Positions 43,069-52,213 are shown, numbered from the stretch's first letter. The stretch is DNA of 64,000 bases from JAGTRP01 sp035255045 (GCA_035255045.1 DATFAA010000054.1:62001-126000); one strand, 5' to 3'. The notes: generated from the letters alone by a model not told the origin. Numbers and translations: made by a program.

Positions 43069-44450
43069 GGCTGCAGCTCCGCCAGCTGGGCGGCGAAGGC
43101 CGTCTCGTCCTTGTCTTCCAGGCAGCGCAGGTCGAGCCACAGGGCGTCGTCCCGGACATAGCCGATGACCGGCCGGGGCAGGCAGCGGAAGGACTCCTCC
43201 AGGGCGATGAGGGCCTTGCCCGGCCGCTTGCTCCGGGGGCGCAGGACCAGGGCGGCCGAGGGCAGGCGCTCGACGGGGAGCGCGCCGCTGCCGATCTGGC
43301 TGGCGCATTCCTCCACGGCCACTGCCACGGCATCGCCCAAGACGGCTTGCAGGGCCGGAGCCAGGCGCCGGCCGGCAGCCTCGATGGCGGCCCGGGGGCG
43401 GGTGAGGAGGCGTAGGGTGGGCAGGCGCTCGGCCAGGCGGTCGGGGTCCCGGTAGAGGCGCAGGGTCGCCTCCAGGGCAGCGAGGGTGGTCTTGCCCACC
43501 CGCAGGGCGCGCTTCAGGGGGTTCTTCTTGATCCGGGCGATGAGGTCCTTGCGGCCGACGATGAGGCCGGCCTGGGGGCCGCCCAGGAGCTTGTCGCCGG
43601 AGAAGGTGACGACGTCGGCGCCGGCGGCCAGGGCCTGCTGGGGCCGGGGCTCGGCGGGGAGCCCGAGGGCGGCGAAGTCGGCCAGGGTGCCGCTGCCCAG
43701 GTCCACCAGGAAGGGGAGGTTGCGGGCGCGGGCGATCTCCGCCAGTTCGGCCTCGCCCACCGCCTTGGTGAAGCCGGTGACGGCGTAGTTGCTGGTGTGC
43801 ACCTTCATCAGGAGCCCGGTCCGGGGGCCGACGGCGTCGGCGTAGTCGTGGGCGTGGGTGCGGTTGGTGGTGCCCACCTCCACCAGCTTCACCTGGGCCC
43901 GGCGCATCACGTCCGGGATGCGGAAGGCGCCGCCGATCTCCACCAGCTCGCCCCGGGAGACGATGGCCTCCTTGCCCTGGGCGAGGGCGTTGAGGGCCAG
44001 GAGCACGGCGGCGGCGTTGTTGTTGACCACCGTCGCCGCCTCGCAGCCGACGATCTCGGCCAGCAGCGGGGAGACCAGGTCGTCCCGGTCGCCGCGGCCG
44101 CCGGAGGCGAGGTCGTATTCCAGGGCGCAGGGGGCGCGGGCCGCTTCCACCATGGCGGCGATGGCCTCCTCGGGCAGCTGGGCGCGGCCCAGGTTGGTGT
44201 GGAGCACGGTGCCGGTGAGGTTGAACACCGGCCGCAGGTTGAAGCGGCCGGCCTCGCCCACCCGGCGGCGGATGGCGGCCAGCAGGGCGCTTTCCTCGGG
44301 CAGGGGCAGGCCGCCCCGGGCGCCCTCCCGGGCGGCGGCCAGTTCGGCCCGGGTGCAGGCGGTGACGACCTGGCGGCCGTGGTCGGCGACGGTATCGGCG
44401 AGCTGGGTGAGCAGCCGGTCGACGGAAGGGAGATGGAGTTTCTGGTTCAT
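43065..44450 (-). CDS. selA: L-seryl-tRNA(Sec) selenium transferase SelA
   Basis: 461 aa PLP enzyme that converts Ser-tRNA-Sec to Sec-tRNA-Sec using selenophosphate. The PLP Lys is Lys287 in FSGDKLLGGPQAG; TGTVLHTNLGRAQL and VNNNAAAVLLALNALA are family motifs. It is 40 bp downstream of fdhE and coupled to selB. selD (selenophosphate synthase) is not in the window and must be elsewhere. Confidence 0.96.
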   Translation of the reverse strand: MNQKLHLPSVDRLLTQLADTVADHGRQVVTACTRAELAAAREGARGGLPLPEESALLAAIRRRVGEAGRFNLRPVFNLTGTVLHTNLGRAQLPEEAIAAMVEAARAPCALEYDLASGGRGDRDDLVSPLLAEIVGCEAATVVNNNAAAVLLALNALAQGKEAIVSRGELVEIGGAFRIPDVMRRAQVKLVEVGTTNRTHAHDYADAVGPRTGLLMKVHTSNYAVTGFTKAVGEAELAEIARARNLPFLVDLGSGTLADFAALGLPAEPRPQQALAAGADVVTFSGDKLLGGPQAGLIVGRKDLIARIKKNPLKRALRVGKTTLAALEATLRLYRDPDRLAERLPTLRLLTRPRAAIEAAGRRLAPALQAVLGDAVAVAVEECASQIGSGALPVERLPSAALVLRPRSKRPGKALIALEESFRCLPRPVIGYVRDDALWLDLRCLEDKDETAFAAQLAELQP

Positions 44451-44490
44451 GCTTTCACCCGGACCGGGCAGAAAGGGTTGATCTCGGGGC

Positions 44491-45411
44491 CTAGTTGCCG
44501 GCCCCCGCGATGAGGAGGAGATTGGGGCCGCTGCGGCCGTAGCCGGCCTCGTCCACCAGCATGTCGAGGGCGAGGGTGGCGAGGTCGTCGGCCACCGGGT
44601 CCACCCGGGCATCCTTCTCCTGGTAGAAGATTTTGAGATAGCTCTTGCAGTCGTCACAGGTCTCGGCCCGGACGGCGCCGGCGGCCTGGCCGGCACTGCC
44701 CTCGATCTCCTGGTAGGCGACGTTCTTTTCGCCGCCGCAGGCGGTGCAGAGGGCGCGGGACAGGTTCCATTCGGTATTGCACAGGGAGCAGTGCAGGTAG
44801 CGCAGGTTGTTCACCGTCGGGGACATGCGCACGATGCTGCCCACCGGCAGGCTGCCGCAGCAGGGGCAGACGCCCGGGGTGTCGAGGGGCTGCAGGTTGG
44901 CGGCGTCGAGCTGGCCGGCCATGGCAGTCCACACCACCTGGAGGGCGGCGGCCACCAGGGGCAGCTCGCCGGCGTCCCGGGGGGCCGGCTCGCCGGTGAG
45001 GAGGGCGTCGGCCAGGGCGTCGAGGCGGGTGACGGGGGCGGTCATCAGGGCAGCGAGGGCCGACCGGGTCGGGGCCGGCGCCTCGGGCGCCAGGGTGGCG
45101 GCCAGGCCCCGCAGGACGTCGTGCCAGACCGTCGGACGGGCCAGGGCGGTGACGTTGAGGGGCGGCATCTGGTGGCTGCGGGCCTGCTCGAGGAGGTTGG
45201 CCGGCAGCGGAATGGGGGACAGGGCCTGGAGGGCGAGGTGCTGGGCCCGGGTCAGGCGGCCGAGGAAGTTCAGCCAGTCGGCAAGGCTGTGGCCCGCCGC
45301 CAGGGTCTCGAAGCGGTCGGCCCGGTCGGCGAAGACGCTGCTCTTCACCGGCAGCAGGATGGTGGCGACGGGGGCGGTCGGCGGCTGGAAGTCTATCGGT
45401 TTGGTTTGCAT
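44491..45411 (-). CDS. fdhE: formate dehydrogenase accessory protein FdhE
   Basis: 306 aa, close to the E. coli length of 309. Cytoplasmic factor needed for maturation of formate dehydrogenases. Four CxxC pairs (CPCC, CSLC, CTAC, CDDC) in the C-terminal half form the rubredoxin-like iron site. The ATG at 45411 was chosen; a TTG three codons upstream lies in the T-run of the preceding terminator. It begins the fdhE-selA-selB set. Confidence 0.93.
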   Translation of the reverse strand: MQTKPIDFQPPTAPVATILLPVKSSVFADRADRFETLAAGHSLADWLNFLGRLTRAQHLALQALSPIPLPANLLEQARSHQMPPLNVTALARPTVWHDVLRGLAATLAPEAPAPTRSALAALMTAPVTRLDALADALLTGEPAPRDAGELPLVAAALQVVWTAMAGQLDAANLQPLDTPGVCPCCGSLPVGSIVRMSPTVNNLRYLHCSLCNTEWNLSRALCTACGGEKNVAYQEIEGSAGQAAGAVRAETCDDCKSYLKIFYQEKDARVDPVADDLATLALDMLVDEAGYGRSGPNLLLIAGAGN

Positions 45412-45418
45412 GGCAGTC

Positions 45419-45462
45419 AAAAAAGGGGGAGCTGCAGGGATTCTATCGGTGCAGGCTCCCCC
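45419..45462 (-). terminator. rho-independent terminator between fdnI and fdhE
   Basis: Read on the minus strand: GGGGGAGCCTGCA, a 13-base loop region, then TGCAGCTCCCCC and TTTTTT. The stem is 12 bp with one bulge. It ends fdnGHI transcripts just before the fdhE start codon, so fdhE-selA-selB would be made by read-through or from their own promoter. Confidence 0.85.
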
Positions 45463-45477
45463 AAAACGCGAGGTGAA

Positions 45478-46098
45478 CTACTTGCCTGTCATCTGACGAT
45501 ACCAGGCCCGGTGGTGCTGCTTGGCCCAGGCCCGGGTCACGGTGCCGTACCACATGGCCCGGATGGTACCTTTGGTCCAGATGGCGGCATAGATGTGGAC
45601 CATGATGAGGCCGATCATGACGGCGGCCGCTCCGGCGTGGACCACGGCGCCGAAGCGCACGAAGCCGACGCCGAAGTCGAACCAGGCCCGCCAGATGGCG
45701 ATGCCGGAGACGGCCAGGAGCAGCACGCTGGCGGCCAGGGCCCAGAAGAGGAGCTTCTGGCCGCCGTTGTACTTGCCCTGTTCCGGCATGTTGTGGTCAT
45801 CGCCATCGACCATTTGCCGGACCTGCTTCACCCAGGCCCAGTCGGTGGGGGTCATCTCGTTCAGGGCCTTGAAGCGCAGGAACATGACGACGAAGGCCAG
45901 GGCCATCACCACCCCGATGTAGGGGTGGAGGATGCGCGCCCAGACCGGGCCCCCGAAGAACTGGGTCAGCGGGAAGAAGGCCGGGTGGAAGAAGGCGAGG
46001 CCGGAGAGGGCGAGCAGGATGAAGCTGATGCCTACCGTCCAGTGATTGGCCCGCTCGGACGCGTTGTAGCGCTGCAGGTCTTTCGGATCGCGGATCAT
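45478..46098 (-). CDS. fdnI: formate dehydrogenase-N subunit gamma (cytochrome b556)
   Basis: 206 aa inner-membrane cytochrome b. Four hydrophobic helices carry the haem/quinone His residues (ERANHWTVGISF, HPYIGVVMALAF, VVHAGAAAVMIGLIMVHIYAAIW). It passes electrons from FdnH to the quinone pool. The ATG overlaps the fdnH stop (ATGA). It ends 66 bp before fdhE, with a terminator in the gap. Confidence 0.94.
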   Translation of the reverse strand: MIRDPKDLQRYNASERANHWTVGISFILLALSGLAFFHPAFFPLTQFFGGPVWARILHPYIGVVMALAFVVMFLRFKALNEMTPTDWAWVKQVRQMVDGDDHNMPEQGKYNGGQKLLFWALAASVLLLAVSGIAIWRAWFDFGVGFVRFGAVVHAGAAAVMIGLIMVHIYAAIWTKGTIRAMWYGTVTRAWAKQHHRAWYRQMTGK

Positions 46099-46997
46099 GC
46101 TGCTTTCTCCTTCTTGACGTCTTCGTCCTCGACTTCCTTCTCGGTTTCCTTGGAAACCTCGTTGGGGCCCTTCATGACGTAGTGGAACAGGCTGCCCAGC
46201 GCCACCAGACCGAGGGCCGCCGTGGCCAGGGGCTTGGCCGCCCCCTTCCACAGGGACACCAGCGGGCTGATGCCCGGATCCGCCGGCAGGCCGGCGTAGA
46301 GGCCCGGCTGGTCGGCGTGGTGCAGGACGTACATGACATGGGTGCCGCCGACCCCCTGGGGATCGTAGAGGCCGGCCTTGTCGTAGCCGCGCTCCTTGAG
46401 GTCGGTGATGCGCTTGGCGGCGTAGTCCTTCATGTCCTCCTTGCTGCCGAACTGGATGGCGCCGGTGGGGCAGGCCTTGGCGCAGGCCGGGGCCTGGTTC
46501 ACCGCCACCCGGTCGGAGCAGAGGGAGCACTTGTAGGCCTTGCTGTCCGTCTTCGAGATGCGGGGCACGTTGAAGGGGCAGCCGGTGACGCAGTAGCCGC
46601 AGCCGATGCAGTTTTCCTGGTGGAAATCAACAATGCCGTTGGCGTACTGGATGATGGCGCCGGGGGACGGGCAGGCCTTGAGGCAGCCCGGGTCGGCGCA
46701 GTGCATGCAGCCGTCCTTGCGGATCAGCCACTCCAGCCTGCCGTTCTGCTCCACCTCCGAGAAACGCATGACGGTCCAGGCGTTTTCGGTCAGGTTGCTC
46801 GGGTTGTCATAGACTCCCGCGCAGGTCCCGACCTCCTCCCGGACATCATTCCACTCCATGCAGGCGGCCGTGCAGGCCTTGCAGCCGATGCAGGCGGAGA
46901 CGTCGATGAGCTTGGCGACCTCCACCGTCTGGCGTGCCCTGGGGGCTGGCGTGGTGGTCGCCGAGCGCTGCTTGATGTCTAGTGATTGCAGTGCCAT
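46095..46997 (-). CDS. fdnH: formate dehydrogenase-N subunit beta (4Fe-4S ferredoxin type)
   Basis: 300 aa. Four Cys-rich clusters (CIGCKACTAACMEW, CMHCADPGCLKACP, CIGCGYCVTGCPF, CSLCSDRV...CAKACP) bind four 4Fe-4S centres that wire the alpha subunit to the cytochrome. One C-terminal membrane helix (about 250-270) anchors it, followed by a very acidic/basic Glu-Lys tail. The start lies 8 bp after fdnG. Confidence 0.95.
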   Translation of the reverse strand: MALQSLDIKQRSATTTPAPRARQTVEVAKLIDVSACIGCKACTAACMEWNDVREEVGTCAGVYDNPSNLTENAWTVMRFSEVEQNGRLEWLIRKDGCMHCADPGCLKACPSPGAIIQYANGIVDFHQENCIGCGYCVTGCPFNVPRISKTDSKAYKCSLCSDRVAVNQAPACAKACPTGAIQFGSKEDMKDYAAKRITDLKERGYDKAGLYDPQGVGGTHVMYVLHHADQPGLYAGLPADPGISPLVSLWKGAAKPLATAALGLVALGSLFHYVMKGPNEVSKETEKEVEDEDVKKEKAA

Positions 46998-47005
46998 GGC
47001 TTACC

Positions 47006-50000
47006 TCACGCTTTCTCGATATTGACCAGGAATGTCTTGAATTCCGGCGTATGGGTGTTGGCGTCCCCCACCACCGGGGTCAAGGTGTTGGTGATGAATC
47101 CCGGTTTGGTCTGGCCGACAAAGCCCCAGTGCAGCGGAATGCCGACGGTGTGCACCTTCTTGCCGTCCACGTCGAGGGCCTTGATACGCTTGGTCACGAC
47201 CGCCACGGCCTTGATGTAGCCCCGGTTGGAGCGCACCTTGACCCGGTCGCCGGTGGCGATTCCCCGCTCCTTGCCCAGTTCCTCGCCGATCTCGACGAAC
47301 TGCTCGGGCTGGAGGGAGGCGTTGATCTTGCCGTGCTTGGTCCAGAAGTGGAAATGCTCGGTCAGCCGGTAGGTGGTCGCCACGTAGGGGAAGTCCTTGG
47401 CGGTGCCAAAGGCCTCCATGTCCCCCTTGTACACCCGGGATACCGGGTTGCTCCGGGCCTTGGGGTTGCCGGGGTGCATGGGGTTGGCCTCGAGGGGCGA
47501 CTCGAAGGGCTCGTAGTGCTCGGGCAGCGGCCCGTCCATCACCAGGTCCCGGGTGAAGAGGCGGGCGACGCCTTCCGGATTCATGATGAAAGGCATGACG
47601 CCTTCTTCCGGCTTGGCGTCGGGACGCATGTCGGGCACGTCGTTGCCGCCCCACTTGTCCCCCAGCCACTTGACCACCGCCCGCTTCGGATCCCAGGGTT
47701 TGCCCGTGGGGTCGCAGGATGCCCGGTTGTAGATGATGCGCCGGTTCACCGGCCAGGCATAACCCCAGTTGAGCGTCTGGCCGAGGCCGGACGGGTCGCT
47801 GCTGTCGCGCTTGGCGGTGTTGTTGCCGGCCTGGGACCAGGAGCCGCTGTAGATCCAGTTGCCGCAGGCCGTGCTGCCGTCATCCTTGAGGAAGGCGAAG
47901 CTCGCCAGCTGCTCGCCGGCCTTGGCCACGGTCTTGGTGGAATCCTTGGGGTCGGGCAGGTCGGCCAGGGCCTTGCCGGAGATTTCCATGAGGAGCTCTT
48001 CCGGCGACGGTTCGTCGGCGATGCGGTAGGGCCAGGACAGGTTCAGGATGGGATCCGGGAAGGCGCCGCCATCCTTGGCGTACATCTCCTTCAGCTTGAT
48101 ATACAGGCTGGCCATGATGTCGCAGTCGTTCATGGACTCGCCCGGGCCGTCGACGGCCTTCCAGTGCCAGCGGATGACGCGGCCCGAATTGGTGCAGGTG
48201 CCGCTTTCTTCGGCGAAGAAGGCCACCGGCAGCCGGAACACCTCGGTCTGGACCGCGGCCGGGTCGACGGTATTGAACTCGCCGTAGGACTTCCAGAATT
48301 CGGAGGTCTCCGTCACCAGCGGATCCATGATGACCAGGTACTTCAGCTTGGCCAGGGCGTCGCCCACCTTCTTCTTGTTGGACACCGAGGCGAGCGGATT
48401 GAAGCCCTGGCAGACGAAGCCATTCATCTTGCCCTGGTGCATGCGCTCGAACATGGCCAGCACGTCGTAGGAAGTATCCTTCTTGGGCAGCCAGTCGTAG
48501 CGGTAGTCGTTCTCCGCCGTCGCCGCCTTGCCGTACCAGGACTTCATCAGACTGGTCCACCACTTGGGGAAGTTCTGGGGGAAGTTCATCTGGTTGGGCC
48601 GCAGGGCCTTCGGCGTGCGCTTCTCCACGTAGGTCTTGCGGTCCACATCGGCGTCGGTGGGGGCGCCCAGGTAGCCCGGCAGGGTATCCGAATAGAGGCA
48701 CATGTCGGTGATGCCCTGGACGTTGGCGTGGCCCCGCAGGGCATTGATGCCGCCGCCGGCCATGCCCATGTTGCCCAGCAGCAGCTGGATGATGGCCATG
48801 CTGCGGATATTCTGGGTGCCGACCGAATGCTGCGTCCAGCCGAGGGCGTAGAGGACGGTCATGGTCCGGTCGGGAGCCGCCGTGGCTGCGATCATCTCGC
48901 ACACCTTGAGGAAGGCGTCCTTGGGCGTCCCGGTGATCTTCGCCACCACGTCCGGGGTGTACCGGGCGTAGTGCTTCTTCATGATCTGGAAGACGCAGTT
49001 CGGGTCCTGCAGGGTCTCGTCGACCTTGGCGTAACCGTCCTTGTCCAGCTGGTACTTCCAGGTCTCCTTGTCGTAGGTCCGCTTGTCGGCGTTGTAGCCG
49101 GAGAACAGGCCGTCCTCCATGCCGAAGCGTTCATCGATCAGGAAGCTGGCATTGGTGTAATGCTTGACGTACTCGTGCTGGATCTTGTCGTTCGACAGCA
49201 GGTAATTGATGACGCCGCTCAGAAAGGCGATGTCGCTGCCCGAACGGATCGGTGCGTAATAATCGGAAACCGAAGCGGAGCGGTTGAAGCGCGGGTCCAC
49301 GACCACGAGCTTTGCCTTTCGCTGCTTCTTCGCCTCGATCACCCATTTGAAGCCGCACGGATGCGCTTCGGCGGCATTCCCGCCCATGATGAGGATGAGG
49401 TCGGCGTTCTTGATGTCGACCCAGTGGTTGGTCATCGCACCACGCCCGAAACTCGGAGCCAGACTGGCTACCGTGGGGGCGTGTCAAATGCGGGCCTGGG
49501 TGTCGAAAACGACCGAGCCGAGACTGCGCAGGACCTTGTGGGTGAGGTAGCCGGCCTCGTTGCTGGCCGAGGAGCTGGCCAGGAATCCGAAGGTGTTCCA
49601 GCGGTTCACCGTCACGCCGGCGGCGTTCTGGGCGATGAAGTTGGCATCGCGATCCGCCTTCATGTGCTTGGCGATGCGCTCGAAGGCCTCGTCCCAGGAA
49701 ATGCGCTTCCACTCCTTGCTGCCGGGATCCCGGACTTCCGGGTACTTGAGGCGGCTGGGGCTATTGACCATGTCGAGCAGACCGGCGCCCTTGGGACACA
49801 GGCTGCCGCGGTTCACCGGGTCGTCCGGATCGCCCTCGATATGGATGATCTTGCCTTTGGAATTCTTGGATTTGTCGCCGGTGGAATACACCAGAACACC
49901 GCAGGACACCGAGCAGTACGGACAATTGTTCCGGGTCTCGGTGGCGCGGGCGAGCTTGAAGGTCCGAACCTCCGCCAAGGCCTCGTTCGGGGAGAAGCCC

Positions 50001-50071
50001 ATCATGGCGATGGACGACCCTCCCAGGCCGGCGGCGCAGACCCTGAAGAACTGTCGCCGTGTCACATTCAT
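47006..50071 (-). CDS. fdnG: formate dehydrogenase-N subunit alpha, selenocysteine-containing (in-frame UGA at codon 196)
   Basis: 1021 aa including one selenocysteine. Molybdopterin enzyme that oxidises formate to CO2 on the periplasmic side. The twin-arginine signal TRRQFFRVCAAG is at the start. The first 4Fe-4S cluster is CPYCSVSCG...C (about 50-90). The frame is broken at 49484-49486 by TGA, in the context DTQARI-U-HAPTVASLAP. E. coli FdnG has Sec at the same residue number (196) in the same context, so this is recoding and not a frameshift or nonsense mutation. After it come GRGAMTNHWVDIKNAD, GGNAAEAHP and the rest of a normal-length enzyme. A naive annotation would split it into two genes. 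Confidence 0.96.
49441..49486 (-). promoter_or_regulatory. bSECIS element for selenocysteine insertion
   Basis: Immediately after the UGA, CACGCCC (49483-49477) pairs with GGGCGTG (49447-49441). Within it AGCC-AGTCT-GGCT makes an apical hairpin with G-T in the loop, as in the E. coli fdhF/fdnG elements read by SelB. Fold and spacing match; no chemical evidence. Confidence 0.85.
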
Positions 50072-50121
50072 CGATTTCTCCCTTTTCAGGTGGCGACCCC
50101 ATGTCGCCCGGCAAGGCCATG

Positions 50122-50136
50122 GCAAGGTTCGTGCCG
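50122..50136 (-). promoter_or_regulatory. sigma-54 promoter of fdnGHI
   Basis: Minus strand CGGCACG-AACC-TTGC differs from TGGCACG-N4-TTGC at one base and has exact GG-N10-GC spacing. Predicted start about 50110, giving a 39-nt leader before fdnG. Confidence 0.75.
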
Positions 50137-50149
50137 GCCGGCTAAGTAT

Positions 50150-50163
50150 TTGATTGGAATCAA
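50150..50163. promoter_or_regulatory. consensus FNR box upstream of fdnG
   Basis: TTGAT-TGGA-ATCAA is an exact match to the FNR consensus (flanks extend the symmetry to TTTGAT...ATCAAA). Its centre is about 46 bp upstream of the predicted sigma-54 start, so control by oxygen is expected. Confidence 0.8.
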
Positions 50164-50190
50164 AGGAACGGCGGCCCGGGGAGCGCCCAG

Positions 50191-50237
50191 TGGGACATTT
50201 TGTCCGCCGCCGCCGGGGCCGCGGACAAAATGTCCCA
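50191..50237. promoter_or_regulatory. paired GGACA-N3-TGTCC palindromes, candidate enhancer
   Basis: GGACATTTTGTCC (50193-50205) and GGACAAAATGTCC (50223-50235) are each palindromes and together form a perfect 17-bp inverted repeat. Centres are 30 bp apart (about three helical turns), at about -89 and -119 from the predicted start. This is the usual layout of an upstream site for a sigma-54 activator. No T-run follows, so termination is unlikely. Confidence 0.7.
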
Positions 50238-50273
50238 GCCGGGGCTATGACCCGGGCAACCGCAGGGCAGCCC

Positions 50274-50726
50274 TCAGGTGGCGCCGGGGACGGCCACCAG
50301 GGTGAACCAGCAGGGGGAGACTTCCCGCACCACCCGCTGGAGCTGCTCGAAATCCACCGGCTTGACCATGTGGAAGCGGCAGCCCAGCCGCGACATCTCG
50401 CCGATGCTGGCATCGTTTTCCGAGGCCACCAGGGCGACCACCGGCAGATGCCTGAGGTCGGCATCGGCGGCCAGTTCGGCCATGACCTCCCGGCCGTCCA
50501 GGCGGGGCAGGTTGAGGTCGAGGAGGATGAGGTCCGGGGTCGGCGCCCCGGCATGGGGACCGGTCTTGCGCAGGAAGGCAAGGCAGGCCTCGCCGTCCTC
50601 CACGTGGTGGATGTTGGCCAGGAATTTGGCGCGGGCGAAGCTTTCCCGCATCAATATGACGTCGTACACGTTGTCCTCGACCAGCAGGATTTCCGCCGGC
50701 CGGCTGTCTTTCAGGGAAGGGGCCAT
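50274..50726 (-). CDS. stand-alone response regulator receiver protein
   Basis: 150 aa from the ATG at 50726; an in-frame upstream ATG at 50867 would overlap the divergent gene and adds an unlikely sequence. Single receiver of the VEDNxxD type (ILLVEDNVYD), phosphoacceptor Asp70 (LILLDLNLPRLDG), Lys122 (VKPV). There is no output domain. It lies between the fdn operon and the NtrC/kinase pair, transcribed towards fdnG, and may belong to the same signalling circuit. Confidence 0.8.
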   Translation of the reverse strand: MAPSLKDSRPAEILLVEDNVYDVILMRESFARAKFLANIHHVEDGEACLAFLRKTGPHAGAPTPDLILLDLNLPRLDGREVMAELAADADLRHLPVVALVASENDASIGEMSRLGCRFHMVKPVDFEQLQRVVREVSPCWFTLVAVPGAT

Positions 50727-50857
50727 GGCGCCGTCAGTTGGCGAGGTGGTGAGGTCCCCGTTTGATGCCGCCGCCCGCCGCCCGTTCAGGCCGCGGCCGA
50801 CGGTTTGCAGGAAAGCGCCGGGATTTGCGATCATTGGGGCAGGAAGGGGATAAGTAC

Positions 50858-52213
50858 ATGGAGACAATCGAAGCGCCCAGCAACGAGGCGCCCTGGAAGC
50901 AGTATTCCGTGCTGGTGGTGGACGACGAGCCCGGCATGCTGAGCTTTCTGCAGCGTGCCCTCGGGATCCGCTGCGGCCGCGTGGACACCGCCGGCAGCAT
51001 CGAGGAGGCGGCGCCCATGCTGCAGCGCCGGCTCTACGACCTCATCGTCCTCGACATCGCCCTGCCGGGCCGTTCCGGCATCGACTGGCTGCACGACCTG
51101 CGGGACGAAGGCTATGCCGGCGACGTCGTCCTCATCACCGCCTACGCCGACCTGGACACCGCCATCGACGCCCTGCGGGCCGGGGCCGGGGACTTCCTGC
51201 TCAAGCCCTTCTCCCTGGCCCAGATGCTCAACGCCCTGCAGCGCTGCTTCGAGCGCTCCCGGCTGAGGCGGGAAAATTTCGTCCTGCGCCGCCAGGTGGC
51301 CGAGACGGTGGCCGACGTCGAAGGGATGATCGGCAAGTCCACCGCCATGCGCAGCGTCTGCGACCGCCTCAAGCGCATCGCCCCCACCCCGGCCACCGTG
51401 CTCCTCACCGGCGAATCCGGCAGCGGCAAGGAGGTGGCGGCCCGCGCCGTGCACCGCATGAGCCCCCGGGCCGACGGCCCCTTCGTGCCGGTCAATTGCG
51501 CCGCCATCGCCTCGGAGCTGATCGAATCCGAGCTCTTCGGCCATGTGAAGGGCGCCTTCACCGGCGCCCAGGGCCCCCGGGAGGGGCTCTTCTACTACGC
51601 CCGGGGCGGCACCCTGTTCCTGGACGAGATTTCCGAGATGCCGGCCCCGGCCCAGGCCAAGCTCCTGCGGGTCCTGGAGGAGCGGCGCATCCGGCCGCTG
51701 GGCTCGGAGCAGGAAATCCCGGTGGACGTGCGGGTGATCGCCGCCACCAACCGGGACCTCAAGGCCGAAGTGGCGGCCCACCGCTTCCGTCACGATCTCT
51801 ACTACCGGCTGCAGGTGCTGGAAGTGAACCTGCCGCCCCTGCGGGAGCGGCCGGAGGACATCCCGGAACTCCTGGAGCACTTCGTCTCCACCCTCGCCCC
51901 CGGCCTGGGGGTGCCCCGCCTGGAGGCGGACGCCCGCACCCTGGCCCGGCTGGCGGCCTACGATTGGCCGGGCAACGTGCGGGAACTGCGCAACCTGGTG
52001 GAGCGCTCCCTCATCCTCGGCTGGTTCGACCTCGGGCCCGATCCCGGCGAATCGGCCCTCCAGGGCGGCACCGACGAGACCCTGGAGGCCATCGAGAAGC
52101 ACCATGTCCTGGTGGTGCTGGCGGCCTGCGACGGCAACAAGTCGGAAGCCGCCCGCCGTCTCGGGGTTTCCCGCAAGACCCTCGACCGCAAATGCCAGGC
52201 CTGGGGCACTTGA
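50858..52213 (+). CDS. NtrC-family sigma-54-dependent response regulator
   Basis: 451 aa from the ATG at 50858 with AGGAAGGGG upstream. Receiver (Asp66, Thr94, Lys116), then an AAA+ domain with Walker A GESGSGKE (about 185-192), the sigma-54 loop GAFTGA (232-237), Walker B GGTLFLDEI (250-258) and the arginine-finger region, then a Fis-type HTH (EAARRLGVSRKTLDRK) at the end. All motifs for activating sigma-54 RNA polymerase are present. It is coupled to the following kinase gene by overlap. The nearest sigma-54 promoter is that of fdnG, 0.7 kb away. Confidence 0.94.
   Translation: METIEAPSNEAPWKQYSVLVVDDEPGMLSFLQRALGIRCGRVDTAGSIEEAAPMLQRRLYDLIVLDIALPGRSGIDWLHDLRDEGYAGDVVLITAYADLDTAIDALRAGAGDFLLKPFSLAQMLNALQRCFERSRLRRENFVLRRQVAETVADVEGMIGKSTAMRSVCDRLKRIAPTPATVLLTGESGSGKEVAARAVHRMSPRADGPFVPVNCAAIASELIESELFGHVKGAFTGAQGPREGLFYYARGGTLFLDEISEMPAPAQAKLLRVLEERRIRPLGSEQEIPVDVRVIAATNRDLKAEVAAHRFRHDLYYRLQVLEVNLPPLRERPEDIPELLEHFVSTLAPGLGVPRLEADARTLARLAAYDWPGNVRELRNLVERSLILGWFDLGPDPGESALQGGTDETLEAIEKHHVLVVLAACDGNKSEAARRLGVSRKTLDRKCQAWGT

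Noticed and set aside
49484..49486. fdnG as a broken gene (nonsense mutation) or two separate genes
   Set aside because: The UGA is at the known Sec position with matching flanking residues, a SECIS-like hairpin follows, and the selA, selB and selC genes lie next door. Recoding is the better explanation.
50191..50237. Inverted repeat as terminator of the stand-alone receiver gene (ending at 50274)
   Set aside because: There is no T-run after it in the minus direction, and each arm is itself a palindrome at helical spacing, which fits protein-binding sites better.
46982..50305. 1107-codon open frame on the plus strand opposite fdnG
   Set aside because: No known domain, composition typical of antisense frames; the minus strand encodes a full formate dehydrogenase alpha subunit.
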